Positions 1-10,883 of a stretch of 64,000 nt of DNA are shown piece by piece. Every line of letters starts with the position of its first letter. The stretch's first letter is position 1. The position numbers were made by a program, and so were the translations under genes. This DNA is from Nepenthes gracilis. Its lineage: Eukaryota; Streptophyta; Magnoliopsida; Caryophyllales; Nepenthaceae. The notes beneath the pieces were generated by a model. It made no database searches. It saw only the letters and a program-made list of their open reading frames with translations, and had not been told where the DNA came from. The stretch covers positions 9,056,627 through 9,120,626 of the forward strand of contig BSYO01000035.1 of assembly GCA_033239525.1 (NCBI GenBank), in the 5' to 3' direction.

Positions 1-590
1 GTGCTGTAACAATGTGTCCCAGATACGTTATCGAAGTGCGCCCGAACTCACATTTGCTGCGTTTGGCATAGAAGGCTTGGTCCCGTAGAATCTGGAGGAC
101 CCGGGTGAGATGATCGTAATGTTGCTCCCAAGTCGAACTGTAAACCAGTATGTCATCGAAGAAAACAAGGACAAACTTCCGAAGAGCAGAGCGGAAAATA
201 TGATTCATTTCAGATTGGAAAGTGGACAGCGCATTTGAGAGACCGAAAGGCTTTACTAAGAACTCATAGTGACCCTCATGAGTTCTGAAAGCCGCTTTGT
301 GTACATCAGCCGTGTGCATCCTCATTTGCTGGTACCCAGAGCGTAAGTCCAGCTTCGAGAAGACACAAGCCCCATGTAGCTCATCTAATAACTCATCCAC
401 AGCAGGAATGGGGAACCGATCTTTAATGGTGATTGCATTTAGCGCTCGGTAGTCCACACAAAAACGCTAGCTGCCGTCTTTTTTTTTTCACCAATAGAAC
501 TAGAGATGAGAAAGGGCTGATACTCAACTAAATTGTTCCTTCTGCTAGCATCTCCCTAATCAGTCGTTCCATTTCAGATTTTTGGAAGTG
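1..590 (-). pseudogene. Ty3/gypsy reverse transcriptase (element G), partial
   Basis: This is the RNA-directed DNA polymerase domain that would copy element RNA into cDNA in the virus-like particle. On the minus strand I read VDYR, then [13 protein letters not shown], then [18 protein letters not shown], then FDDILVYSS (about 165-145), then YLGHIV near the edge. The catalytic FDD is intact. A stop replaces the Trp normally seen just before RFCVDYR: TAG on the minus strand at about 468-470, consistent with TGG to TAG. A T-rich frame disruption follows at 479-489. The C-terminal part and RNase H lie off the edge. Confidence 0.85.
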
Positions 591-596
591 GGGGTA

Positions 597-1440
597 TCAA
601 TATGGTTTAACGTTCACTGGCTTAGTGTTTGGCTTGAGGAAAATTCGATGATCGGTGGAGCGTTGCAGGGGTAGCCCATGTGGGAGTTCAAAAATGTCTT
701 TGAAGGCAGAGAGAATTCGGAGGAGTGTTTGGATAATCTGTGGATCTGTATTTGGGGAAAATTGGTTAGAGTTTAGGAGGGTAGTGGCAGGGATGTTCTG
801 GGATGATTCAGGTGTAGGCACAATGGTGAGTTGAAAATAGGAGGCCACTGACTGGGTGGAACCATCTCTCTTCAGTTGGCTCAATGACATAGTGGAGACA
901 AGCGCCATCGGCAAGCCATATAAGGTAACCCGTGTACCGGCATAGTCAAAACTCATCCAGAGTGATCGATAATCAAACAACACAGGGCCAATTGTGGCGA
1001 TCCATTGAACAGCTAACACCATATCAACTCCATAGATTGGTAACAAATACAAATCAACAGCAAAGCTAGCTTGCCCCAAGGTGACCTCAACATTGGTACA
1101 CAGCCCTTCGCATTTCAGGGAGGCCCCGTTTCCCACGATGACGTTGAGATGATGAGAAGGCTCAACCGAGAGGCCAAAATACTAGGCTATGCGTGTTTAG
1201 AGAAAATTATGAGTGGATCCACTATCCATTGAAATGACCATAGGCTGACCGGAGATAGTGCCTTGCAATCGCAAGGTGGAAGGGACAAAATGCCCTTCCA
1301 AAGCGTGAAGAGAGATAGATGGAATAGTTTCTGGGGATGGAGGGGTTGGGTCAGTTTCCTGAAGCTGATTAGGAACATAATCTGTGTCATCTGAGCCCAC
1401 TTCAAAATTTTAAAACTCGGGTAAAATACCTCCCTCCTTG
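597..1440 (-). pseudogene. Aspartic protease and linker to RT (element G)
   Basis: This is the retropepsin-like part of the gag-pol polyprotein, which cleaves the polyprotein. The catalytic DSGSTHNF is visible on the minus strand near 1205-1230. It is followed by stops, after which an open stretch (1136-597, 179 codons) holds the C-terminal protease half (GVDMVLAVQWIATIG, the usual D-x-x-LG-x-x-W-L position) and the linker leading to RT (DHRIFLKPNTKPVNVKPY). The usual W-L pair is altered, and the frame is broken around 1140-1200. It lies directly between the CCHC knuckle and RT, as expected for Ty3/gypsy. Confidence 0.8.
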
Positions 1441-1484
1441 TCAACCAACATTCACAAAAATGTGGGAGGGCTGCAATGATAACA

Positions 1485-2455
1485 AAGGGGTAAATTTCTC
1501 ATCACAATTGAAGCATAACCCGCGGGATCGGCGAGCAGCCATTTCGGCTGGAGTCAATTTTTTTATAGGTAATTTAGGAGGAGAGGCTTTACCGATACCG
1601 GGGCAAATTGGTGAGGGTCCTGGGTATGGATGAACATTGCCAACTCGTGCGATTGGCCTCCAACTTCTCCTCGACCAATTTGGCCATTCCGATGGCGTCC
1701 GATAGTGTCAATGGTTTCAACAACATGATTTCGCGACGGATATCATCCTTAAGGCCCGAAATGAAGCAATTTAACAAATTAGTGGTTGATAAGCCTTGTG
1801 TCCGTGTCGAAAGTGACTCGAACTCCATCATATAAGCCGTTACGGTGGTCCCTTGGTGGAGCTTGTACAAAGTGGCTTTTGGGTTCCAATATGAAGATGG
1901 GCCAAAACGGAGCTCGAGAGCCTTTGTGAACACTTCCCAGGTGAATAACTGGTTGGTGGCATGTATCCATTGGTACCATTGGAGCGCAGTGCCCGAAATG
2001 TAAAATACGGCCACCGTCAGTTTCTGGTCAGGTAGGTTGCCATGGAACAAAAAAAATCGTTCAATCTAGAAGAGCCAACCGATAACATTGTCACCGGTGA
2101 AGAGTGGTATTTCGAGCTTTGGAAACCGGATGGGTGAGGAGATCTATGAATCGGTCGAAGGCAAAGGTAGTGGAGCAACGATTTGTGTTGTGGGAAGTGT
2201 CGTCGAGGAAAGAGTGAAGGAGGGGGGAGTTAGCAACAATGGCGGGTTTGATGTTGGTAGGGATTGTCGCTCCAACCGATTTAGGGATTGTCTCATCTCG
2301 GAGATGGTTCGCTGTAATTCACCGAATGTTTGCTGGATCTGTTCAGTGGTGGTGGAAATGGAGGAGATTCAGTCAGCATGTTCCTTCAACTCCTGCATGA
2401 TGCTGGAGATGGACTCATCGTGTGCTCGATATCTCGTCGTCATGCCCTCAGCCAT
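1485..2455 (-). pseudogene. gag capsid/nucleocapsid (element G)
   Basis: This is the structural gag protein that packages element RNA. The probable start is the ATG at 2455-2453 (MAEGMTTRYRAHDES), 23 bp inside the LTR edge. A helical stretch with repeated Gln/Ser leads to PKLEIPLFTGDNVIGWLF, and then the Retrotrans_gag core occupies about 2050-1589 (ALQWYQWI, LELRFGP, TAYMMEFESLS, FISGLKDDIRREIM). A CCHC remnant (CFNCDEKF) sits at about 1525-1500. Stops occur after TDS and after GWLF. Plus-strand reading frames over this interval are shadows. Confidence 0.85.
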
Positions 2456-2478
2456 GGGTCTCAATAAAAGCACCAAAA

Positions 2479-2775
2479 TGATACATTCGGGCCGTCAGCG
2501 TCATCGTCTGCAAGGAAGGACAAGGGAGGAAAAGTGCTGGGTGAGGGAGAAGACGAGAGAGGAAGACGAGAAGAAAAGGGGAGATACTCGGGGAAAGGAG
2601 GATTAGACGAAGACAGAGGAGGCAGAGAAAAGAAAGCAGAATAGAATAGTAATTAGTCTACTTCTGTCATTAGTTCCTAGCCTCTATATTCTAAGTACAT
2701 GGCATGAATAAGGAAAACAGAATTGCACGTGTGAATGTCTATAACAGAAAAAGAATAATGGTATGAGGGCTAACA
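2479..2775 (-). repeat. 5' LTR of element G (upper edge approximate)
   Basis: On the minus strand the LTR ends in CCGAATGTATCA. It is followed by TTTTGGTGCTTTTATTGAG, a primer-binding-site-like stretch at 2478-2460, shortly before the gag ATG. A TATA-like ATATAG lies at about 2683-2690. The 5' edge is placed at TGTTAGCCC (2775) because it gives a TG...CA structure. Another TG (rc of 2848-2854) is possible, and the missing 3' LTR prevents a decision. Confidence 0.45.
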
Positions 2776-3307
2776 GCCCATATGCTCCTATAACCAACTA
2801 TATACCCATTAATATGGTAGTAACCATATACAGCTATATACTAGTATGATGACACAAAAAATAACTATACGTAGTCACGGTATTTCCAAGAGACTTGTAC
2901 TGAACGGGAGCTTCTTCGGGTTCTCGGCTGGGGTGGCGTTGGTGCCGTCAAATCCGTTGCTATGAGACCCGTAACAAGCTATCACAGCCATATTCCATTC
3001 TCATCGACCAACAAACCCAACGAGTCACAACCTCAGTATATCTTCCCTATTTTCTCCCCACAGCCGCCTTTTCCGGTTTGGATAGGTCACAAGCATAAGA
3101 GTAAGAGTATTCCTAGGAGATATTTGAAGGGGCCTCTTGTCTCGTGAGTTCTTGTGGTGCACAGGTTTCAAGTTCAGGTTCCTAGACCTAGTGTTTGCCT
3201 AGGTCGGGGCTGATAAACATATGGGTTTAGTGCAGAAATTTAGGGCCAAGTCAAATAATTAGACAAAGTCCTTACATGGGATGTTAAATCGAACTAGAAC
3301 AAATTAG
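2776..3307. other. Spacer with an unassigned open stretch on plus strand
   Basis: This lies between the G LTR and the H target duplication. A plus-strand stretch (about 2893-3141) reads without stops through VGAVKSVAMRPVTSYHSH and FSPQPPFPVWIGHKHK to KGPLVS, with an ATG at 2962. It ends where a GTGAGT donor-like sequence occurs (about 3144). Its base composition is more gene-like than the neighbours. I do not recognise the family. It could be an exon or gene fragment, or chance. The rest of the spacer shows nothing. If the SSUH2-like gene continues leftward, this is intronic on the other strand. Confidence 0.2.
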
Positions 3308-3312
3308 CTTTG

Positions 3313-3707
3313 TGATGCAAGGAAGGGAAAATAAGGTTAGGGAAGAAGAAATGGTTGGGGGAAGGGGAAGAAACAGGAGAATGGAACAGAGAGAAGAGAA
3401 ACAGATATCACCAGAGAAGGAAGGACAATCACAGCTTTTAATATTAATTCAATTTCATCAATGAATCCTCCAACAATAGAGTTATAACTCTTATATAGAA
3501 ATATTATATTTCAAGGTTAATTAGAAAATAAATATAATTTCCTAATTAATAATAACTCAAAATAAGAAAATAATAAAATATAATATAATATTTCTAAAAT
3601 ATTATGAGGCTACTAAAATTTTAAAATTTTAAAAATCTTAAAGATATTACAAAATTAATAATTAAAATCAAATAAAATAAAATTTCTCTAATTTTGAAAT
3701 ATCCACA
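3313..3707 (-). repeat. 3' LTR of element H
   Basis: This is a direct repeat of 9723-10077. Shared blocks include the AATTTCATCAATGAATCCTC region, CAATAGAGTTA and AATAACTCAAAATAAGAAA. The outer edge is set by TGATG at 3313 next to the CTTTG target duplication. The inner edge is set by the block GTTCGCATCAACTCTCC (3710 onward), which resembles the sequence preceding plant gypsy 3' LTRs. Confidence 0.85.
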
Positions 3708-5240
3708 ATGTTCGCATCAACTCTCCTGAGGTAGCTAGTACTCAACCTTGTTGAGTAATAACTCTATCATCAATCCTCTAACCACAAGTTAAGTGATTGT
3801 GCAATCCTTTTCCGACACCGGTAAAAATATGCGAGTAGTGGCTAAAATTTGATATAGCTACTAACTCCTCAATAGTGAGAGGAACCCGGGCCTAGTAATT
3901 GTTGATCTTGTTGACTTCAATAGAACTTTAAAATATTTGGATCTAATTGATGAAGTGTCTCTCTAAATTTTCAAGCGTTCTTTGAATCCAGTCATCCAAC
4001 CCAACAAACAGGGAAGCGCTAAACCACTCCAACCTTTGTAAACATAATCTGCTCATCTAGAATAGCATCAATTTTATCTTTGTGTGTCGGTTGGTTCGAA
4101 TTGTGTAAGAGTGGGTAAAGTTTCAATATTTGGCACAATTGGAGGTACTTAAAATGGCTCATCGGTGGGTTACCTTTGTAAACAATTAAGTCTTCGATAT
4201 TTAAAGTATTATGAAAACTAATATGAGATAGAATGTCAATATCATATATGTTTAATCAAACATACTACAAAATTTTAAATTGACCAACACTATGAGCCTG
4301 CAATTTAGAAATTGGCCCATGTGAACGCTGCTTTGATCTAATATGAACCATAACATAATCCCAAATATTAAATTCAACATATTATTTGTGCACATTAGTT
4401 CAAAGTTTATATGATACATTACTTGCTTCACATTGTTTATTGATATCGATATGTAACTCATGAAAATGTTATACACAAGTTTCGACCAACATAGATACAC
4501 TAGCATGCGAGGATAACGGGATAAAGTCCAAAAGTTTTCTAGATTTGTAGTCATGCACAACCTCAAATAGCTTCATACCAACAGTCTTGTTGACAAAGTT
4601 ATTATACAAGTTAAGCTGTAGGGAAAAATCAAATCTCAATTCCTAAAATTTTTTTGAACCAAATATCTTAATAAGTTTCCTAAACTCCAATTAATAACTT
4701 TGGTTTGACTGTGTTTGAAGATGGTAGGCAGTGAAAAACTTTAGTTTAGTACCAATTATGTGTCACAGGATTATCCAAAAGTGACAAGTAAAATGAATAA
4801 TTCTATTAGAAATACTAGTTTTGGGAAGACTATATAACTTGACAATCTCATCAAAATAAAGTCTAACAACTAGAAAAGTATCAAAAATTTTATTATAAGG
4901 AATGAAGTAGGTCATTTTAAAAAAATGATCCACAATAACAAAAATAGAGTCATGCTTCTTAAAAAAACAGGAATTCTAGCACAAAGTCTATATTCACGTC
5001 CAATCAAGAGCAACTAAGTACGGGCAAAGGGGTATAAAGGCCAATGTTTTGCTTCTTATGTTATATGTTTGACAAGTACTAACAATCTTACCCACATCCT
5101 TATTTAAACAAAGCAATTAAAACTGTCACTCAACATCCTCTATTGTATTATCATGTTCAAGATGGCCAAATAGGCTGCCAACATCAACCTCCCAAACTAT
5201 GAAATTTTGAACAGGCATCCTAGGGATTTAAAGTTATTGA
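3708..5240 (-). pseudogene. Integrase and C-terminal tail (element H)
   Basis: The integrase would insert element cDNA into host DNA. On the minus strand, DVGKIVSTCQTYNIRSKT (zinc-finger end, about 5095-5040) is followed by DSIFVIVDHFFKMTYFIPY (core domain, about 4955-4895). Downstream come helices around HARV-like ASVSMLVETCVHNFHELH, and then a degenerate C-terminal domain (about 4400-4150) ending NPPMSHFKYLQL. Stops and frameshifts are frequent. The tail near 3950-4050 (LHQLDPNILKF) shows no clear chromodomain. It ends next to the polypurine-like CAGGAGAGTTGATGCG before the 3' LTR. Confidence 0.75.
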
Positions 5241-6660
5241 CTATAAATAAATAGCAATCTTGAATGCGAAAACCCTCAGTGGTGTCTGGTTGTCTATTCT
5301 ATAAAGTTATAAAGATCTTGCTAAAATCAAGATGATCCTCGTATTCTTCCTTGAGTCTTTCAAATCTAACAATCTTAACTTGAACGATAGATTACAAGGA
5401 TACTCGACAGCTCAAGGAATCTGCTACTTGATTCTTGATTCCTTTCTTATATTTTAAAACAAAAGAATAAGCTTGTAAATATTCAACTCATCGACCATGA
5501 GTATGATTAATTTCTTTTGGGAGTTAAGAGAGCGAAGAGCTTTATGGTCAGAGTAAAGGTCAAACTCCTAAGATAACAAGTGGTGGCGCAAGTAACGTAA
5601 TGTCTATACAACTAAATGCAGTTCATTTTCATAAGTAGAATACTGTTACTTAGCATCATTTAACTTTTCACTAAAGCAGGTAACAAGATAACGTTTTTGG
5701 CTAAGAACTCTCCTTATTCCTACACCTAATGCATCACACTTTGCCTCAAATACCTTAGAGAAATCAAGAAGCCACGTGACAGGGGCTATCGTCTTCCTCT
5801 CCTTTATACTCTTAAATGCTTTAGTAGCATTAGGAGACCAATTAAATTCACTTTTCTTCATACACTCAGTGAGAAAAGTAATAATTATGATAAACCCCTC
5901 AATAAACTAACGATAAAAAGTAACCAAGTCATGAAAACTTCAAACATCATAGGTGAATTTGGGTTTAGGCCAATCTATGATTACCTAAATCTTTGCAGGG
6001 TTGGTAGAAATACCATAAGAGAAAATGATGAAGCCCGGGAAAGCAATTCTATCTAAAAAGAAGGAACATTTCGTAAAAATGGCAAACAAGTTATCCTTTC
6101 TAAGGATAAGACGGACCTATATGAGATAGTTTAAGTGTTGTTCATTAATCTTACTATAAATAATGATATTATTAAAATAGACCACTAGAAATTATCTCTT
6201 GAAAGACAATAAAACCTTAGTCATAACCCTCATAAATGTATTAGGTGCATTAGATAGTTCAAAAGGCATAACTAACCACTCATAAAGGTCGTCCTTCATC
6301 TTGGAATCCATCTTCCACTCATTCTTTGGACGAATTTAAATCTGATAACAACCACTCTTTAAATCTATTTTAGAAAAAATTTTGGCATCAGTCATCATAT
6401 CCAACATAACATCAAGCCCAAGGATAGGAAAACAATACTTCACTATGATTTTGTTCATAACTCTTCTATCTTCACACATCCCAAGGATAGGAAAAAATTA
6501 AGTGTCAAGAGAGAGGATACCGTACATTGACTCATATTCTCTCCAAAGAATCACTTGTGAAAGAGCTCCTCAATTTGCCTTTGGAGCTCTATATGCTCAA
6601 TAAGATTCATTCCATAATAACTTAAATTTAGGAGAGACGCACTTGAAACAAAGTCAATGA
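5241..6660 (-). pseudogene. Reverse transcriptase and RNase H (element H)
   Basis: The RT region at about 6640-5950 shows KIDLKSGCYQI, then [19 protein letters not shown], then FNNIIIYSK (about 6185-6155). The normal FDDILVYS has lost both catalytic aspartates, so the enzyme cannot work. The RNase H part at about 5861-5400 shows FNWSPNATKAFKSIKERKT, VFEAKCDALGVGI and YLVTCFSEKLNDAK, the expected order after RT. The first RNase H Asp is kept within CDAL. Stops are frequent. Confidence 0.85.
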
Positions 6661-7460
6661 CACGTTGAATATTACATAAGGCAATCAATGATTATAGAGG
6701 TCCCCCAAAAAAACCATCTTGAAAGTTTTAGATGACCAGATGAACCTCACTGGGTATCAATACAGAAGAATCCAAAAGAACTTCAAAAACAATAACAACA
6801 AACACAATACACTCACCTATAGCGGCATATTCAAATGCTAAAGGGCTAATAATTTGTAACCTTTTAATTCCTACCATATCCTTTCTTCATTATAAATCAC
6901 AGCTTTTGAGGGCAAATGATGGAGATGAATTTTCTTTTCCTCATAGACAAATAATAAAGAGTCAGAGCGACCTTAAATTGTAATATCCAAGTCGTATAAT
7001 TAAGGTGACCCTAGAATGGCATTACCACATCTATTAGAATGACATCATACCAAATATGATCCTTATATTTTAAGAGCTGAATGAGTACAAAACAACATTC
7101 CTTAACTACTATAGAAGATATGTTAATCCATGAGACAATGCATAGATTAGGATATAAGACAGCTTTTAACTTCAAGTGAGAAATAGTATTAGTTAAGACA
7201 CTTTGATATAATTATCGGTATTCACAATAATATTACAAGCCTTCTCATTCACTTTGATATAAGTATGAAAGATAAAATAACGATGCCAATCATCAACCTA
7301 TTTGGATACACCCAAGAATGGTGTGTTGTGGAAAGAAGAATGAGAACCTAGGTTAGAGGAAATAATAGTCTTGACACAGCTCAAGAAAGTGTCATTATCA
7401 TTACCATCCAAGTTATTAAAACTCTTCTAGCTTAAGTTCATACATTTGTTCTAAAAGAAG
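6661..7460 (-). pseudogene. Protease region and linker (element H)
   Basis: This degenerate minus-strand interval lies between the gag knuckle and RT. It occupies the position of the aspartic protease, but I cannot read an intact D-S/T-G motif. It is assigned by order alone. Confidence 0.5.
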
Positions 7461-8533
7461 ATCTTTGTTTATTCTGTATTATCATTCAATAAGTAAGGCT
7501 TTACTCACACATTTTTGATGAAATATATCCAAAATCTTTACAATTAAAGTACTACAACTGAGAATTTTTTTTCGGGGCTTTAGTATCCTTTCCTTTAGTA
7601 TACCTTGCAGGGGGAATTATCGATAAAGGAGGACCTAAGATAGACTTAGAATTCATGGGAGAGGTATTCCATATTGAGGGATGATTGTTACCACATTTTC
7701 CATATGGTATTCTTGTAACTAATTCATAATCTCAAACCAAATTATACGCATGATCCAGAGTGATAACACTCCTAAAGACAAGCTCCCTCCTAAAGTCCTC
7801 ATGTAGTCCTTACCAAAATCTATTTAACACCATAGAGCCATCCTCAATTATATGATATCTCATTTGCGACTCTTTGAATTGTGTCACATACTCAGTTACA
7901 GACTAATTACCCTACCGAAAGGCATTTCACTAGTCTAGTAAGTCACTACTATAAAAGCGAGGTAGGTATTTCTCCTGAAGGTTTCATTTCATCTCAAACC
8001 AACTCCTGACAGGGGCTATCTGACGCCTAACAAGAATGTTCTTAACACTTTTCCAAAATAGTTAAGCATTTCTGGTAAAATCAATACTAGCAAAGTAAAC
8101 TCTTTTATCTTCAAACACGTCGTACAACTCAAAAAAATAATCTATATCCCAGACCCATTGAATAAAAACTTGAGGATCTAAGCAACTTTCAAAAATAATA
8201 GCATTTAATTTGATATTTCTAAAGAGTTGTTTGTCTAGATCCCACTCTCAATCCTAGTGTCATGGCCTGTGATCGTGTCAATGAGGTGGTCAACTATCTT
8301 ACCTAGAGGTAATCGGTAGTTTCTAACACGGGACACATCAAAATTGTCAGCATCTAGCAATTGAGGTCCTACTTCTAAAGTAGAAACTCAATTAGCTAGA
8401 TTTAAATTCATCTAACGGGTAGTGACTAGATCAACTTACATGGCCATCATGTAGTTTTGCAATTGTTATTGATTGGTGGCTAATTAGGTTAACTGTTAAC
8501 TTAATACTTCAAATTAATTAGAATCCATGACTA
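7461..8533 (-). pseudogene. gag (element H)
   Basis: A probable start is the ATG at about 8530 (MDSN then stop). The reading frame then shows VGPQLLDADNFDVSRVRNYR, and after that the gag core WVWDIDYFFELYDVFEDKR (about 8160-8105), KVRVYFAS and EKYLPRFYSSDLLD (about 7980-7940). A CCHC-like remnant (PYGKCGNNHP) is at about 7705-7675. The WxxWxxxYF pattern and spacing fit plant Ty3/gypsy gag. Stops and frameshifts throughout mean it cannot be made. Confidence 0.75.
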
Positions 8534-9198
8534 GATTGCAATATTATAGGAAATAATGCGACCACTATACAAATAAATACAAAACCAATATGACTAATGA
8601 GGTTGAGATCAATAAACAACTAGCACAATTAAAGGACTATATAAACATGACCTAATATTTATTTAATTTTTTTGAAAAATTAGTATGATTCAAATAATGC
8701 AGATAAATATTACTAATCTATTAAAATAATAAAGTAAAGATCAATTACAATGCTATCATATATCTACTACAAAAGTAGTTATAAAAGGTAAAATGGATAA
8801 AAGATAAGAATTTTTTATATAAAGAATAAAATTACACACTTAAATAAACTAAATATTATTAAAGAAAAGTAAAAATATTGCCCAAAATAAAATGGAATAA
8901 ACAACCTGAATATCAAGAAGAATAATCTAAATCAATTGTACGATATCACCTTATATACAAATAGTTTGGGATATTTGTGATAGGCCTAATAATCACGTCT
9001 GAAAATAAAGCCCAATAGTCAAACTATCAAAGCATCATGGGCCATGTCTGATGGGCCACTAGCATCTTGTAGCTTTCTTAAATGAGACCTAATAGTCAAG
9101 CTTGGAAATAAAGCCTAATAGTTAAGCAGATGAGCCATGTCTGATGTCACCTTGCAACTTTCTCATACATGCACACACCCACAGTTCTAAGGAATATG

Positions 9199-9218
9199 AC
9201 ACACACACACACACACAC
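9199..9218. repeat. (AC)10 microsatellite
   Basis: Perfect dinucleotide run in the H leader. Confidence 0.95.
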
Positions 9219-9297
9219 CTAATACTTTCTCTCTCATGCTCTCTCTTTCTCTCTCTCATGCACATGTAGGACGAAGATGAAGACCCAATTCATATCC

Positions 9298-9337
<40 letters not shown>
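9298..9337. repeat. (CT)n microsatellite
   Basis: Dinucleotide run with one TTT interruption. Shorter CT runs lie at 9226-9258. Confidence 0.95.
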
Positions 9338-9340
<3 letters not shown>

Positions 9341-9722
9341 GAAAGAAAGATGTGGACGCTAGAATTTTGGGTTCCAGCTATGGCTCAAGAGATTGGATTT
9401 ATTCGATGGTGGTGGAGCTTGGTCGATAATGGTGGTCATTTAGAGTTTCATATTGGTTCGTAGTATTATGGGTTAGGGTTGGTGACGTGGAGGATTCGGG
9501 CGTTGATTTGGCTGGGTGGTGATGAGAGATATTATGGTGGTGGCAGTCGACGATAACGTGGAGGGGTCCCGGTGAGTTGAAGGGGCGAAGACAATGTCCA
9601 CTGATTTCAAGTGATAATTTCCGAGTTTGGCCTCCGCTGCACGTCTTCTTTCTTCTTCACTACTTTTTTAACAATAATTTCTTTTCAAAACTTTTTAAAG
9701 GTTTAGTCTCTGATTTTAAATT

Positions 9723-10077
9723 TGATGTAGTGAAGAGAAAATAGAAGAAGGTAAGAAGAAAAGATTGGGAAAAGGGGAAGAAACCGAACAAGGGAATAGA
9801 GCGGGAAAAAAAAATAGAGATTAACAGAGAAGAATGGGCAATCACAATTTTCAATATCAATTCAATTTCATCAATGAATCCTCCAACAATAGAGTTAAGG
9901 CCTTTATATCCTAATTAACGATAACTCAAAATAAGAAAGTAATAAAATAAATATAACATTTCTAAAACATTATGGGGCTATTAAAATTATAAAATTTTGA
10001 AAATCTCAATGATATTACAAATCAATAATCAAAAGCAGATAAAATAAAATCTCCCTAATTTTAAAATGCCTGTGTCA
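9723..10077 (-). repeat. 5' LTR of element H
   Basis: This is the direct-repeat partner of 3313-3707. The outer edge at 10077 (rc TGACAC) abuts the second CTTTG copy (10078-10082). The inner edge at 9723 abuts the PBS-like sequence. Confidence 0.85.
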
Positions 10078-10082
10078 CTTTG

Positions 10083-10534
10083 CCAAACCCAGAAGAAAAA
10101 AACAACACTGAACACTAATATGCTGTTATAATAGCAGACTGGTTTAAACTCAATTAAACAAGGCCTCCACAAAAGCATGATGGATAGACCAACAAGTAAA
10201 CCAGCCATCTGATGACATACAAGAAAGTTTTGCCTTTTGTTCTGGCTAAGGAAGTTTTTAACCTAAGCTGCCATATCTATTTTCACCTTTCATCCGAATT
10301 CTGTAGCACTAATGAATATGGTTTCAGAGGCTAGCCATTTTGAGCGCAAGCGAGCCCTTTATCCCTTTTTTTTTAACATAATCAGAAAAACCACAAAACA
10401 TGGATCCCCAAATTTCAAACCCCACCTCCATTCTCTTCAATGCTTCTGTCCAGGATAATACAGGAATTAATAAGTAATAAAACAAATCAAGATCTCTACT
10501 TAGATAAGCTAAACTTAGACTGGCGTGTACATAC
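10083..10534 (-). other. Part of intron 2 of the SSUH2-like gene
   Basis: On the minus strand this begins with the donor GTATGT at 10534-10529 directly after exon 2. No further exon is visible before element H. A T-rich run lies at 10368-10377. H was therefore inserted in this intron, and the remaining exons are presumably beyond position 1. Confidence 0.6.
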
Positions 10535-10883
10535 CATCGGGTTCAGGATCGGGCGAACTGACCAATGGAGCATGAAGAGAAGGCGGGTAGTGATCGGAGT
10601 ACGCCGCCGATCGAATCTCCTGGACGCTTACTTCAGTTCCGGCCACTGATGCTGTCGGTATTACCGAACCCGTCCTTCCCAGATACTGATAAGAACTCCA
10701 TTGCTCCTTCTCGTTCTCTACAACTTCACTTTTTTCTTTCTCTTTCACATAAATAAAAATTATTATTACAGCAAATTCAATCAACAAATCCAGCAGCTAG
10801 AATGAAAATAAATGGGAAATGAAGTGAACTTGGGAACTGAGTTCACCTGAAAGCAACGGCTCATCCATCGTCTGGTGCTCCAT
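10535..10883 (-). CDS. SSUH2-like protein, first two coding exons (5' partial gene)
   Basis: Exon 1 is 10883-10847 and exon 2 is 10717-10535, both minus strand. Exon 1 has two in-frame ATGs (10883 and 10868); the second gives MDEPLLS. It ends at CAG/GTGAAC. Exon 2 follows the acceptor TTGTAG at 10720-10718, and the split codon joins in phase to give GAG (Glu). Exon 2 then reads KEQWSSYQYLGRTGSV, PTASVAGTEVSVQEIRSA and SDHYPPSLHAPLVSSPD, ending at a GTATGT donor in phase 1. About 68-73 residues are encoded. I recall this N-terminus from plant proteins annotated as SSUH2 homologues (a DnaJ-type zinc-finger-like family of poorly known function). That is memory, not a search, so the family name is tentative while the exon structure is well supported. 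No signal peptide or membrane segment is seen here. Confidence 0.6.

Larger units (their letters stand above)
1..2775 (-). mobile_element. Ty3/gypsy retrotransposon G, 5' part, runs off left edge
   Basis: Reading on the minus strand, the order is LTR (about 2775-2479), gag, CCHC knuckle, protease and reverse transcriptase, with RT reaching the left edge. RNase H, integrase and the 3' LTR are therefore outside the window. The gag start, a protease DSGSTHNF motif and an [10 protein letters not shown] motif identify a Ty3/gypsy element. The compact gag and short LTR fit smaller chromovirus-like lineages such as Reina or Galadriel, but the lineage is an inference. Several in-frame stops make it inactive. 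The upper LTR edge is uncertain because its partner is not visible. Confidence 0.85.
8534..9722 (-). other. 5' leader of element H with microsatellites
   Basis: This non-coding stretch runs between the PBS-like site and gag. It contains a local imperfect duplication (about 8985-9080 and 9085-9175; both copies carry an AATAAAGCC(C/T)AATAGT block and GGCCATGTCTGATG or GAGCCATGTCTGATG). It also has an (AC)10 run at 9199-9218 and a (CT)n tract around 9298-9337. A GC-richer piece at 9340-9640 shows no coding signal that I recognise. Confidence 0.55.
3313..10077 (-). mobile_element. Complete-structure Ty3/gypsy element H with TSD CTTTG
   Basis: Two related LTRs (3313-3707 and 9723-10077) bound an internal region. 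Read on the minus strand this holds leader, gag, protease, RT, RNase H and integrase. The element begins TGACACAGG (from 10077) and ends CTTGCATCA (to 3313). The flanks 3308-3312 and 10078-10082 are both CTTTG, a perfect 5-bp target duplication, so the edges are firm. A PBS-like sequence (AAAATCAGAGAC) lies just inside the 5' LTR at about 9707-9718. The coding region has stops every few dozen codons and the RT active site is mutated. The LTRs have diverged by many substitutions and indels, so insertion is old. Confidence 0.9.

Noticed and set aside
2088..2606. 172-codon plus-strand frame
   Set aside because: Antisense shadow of the gag N-terminus of element G and of the LTR; no domain.
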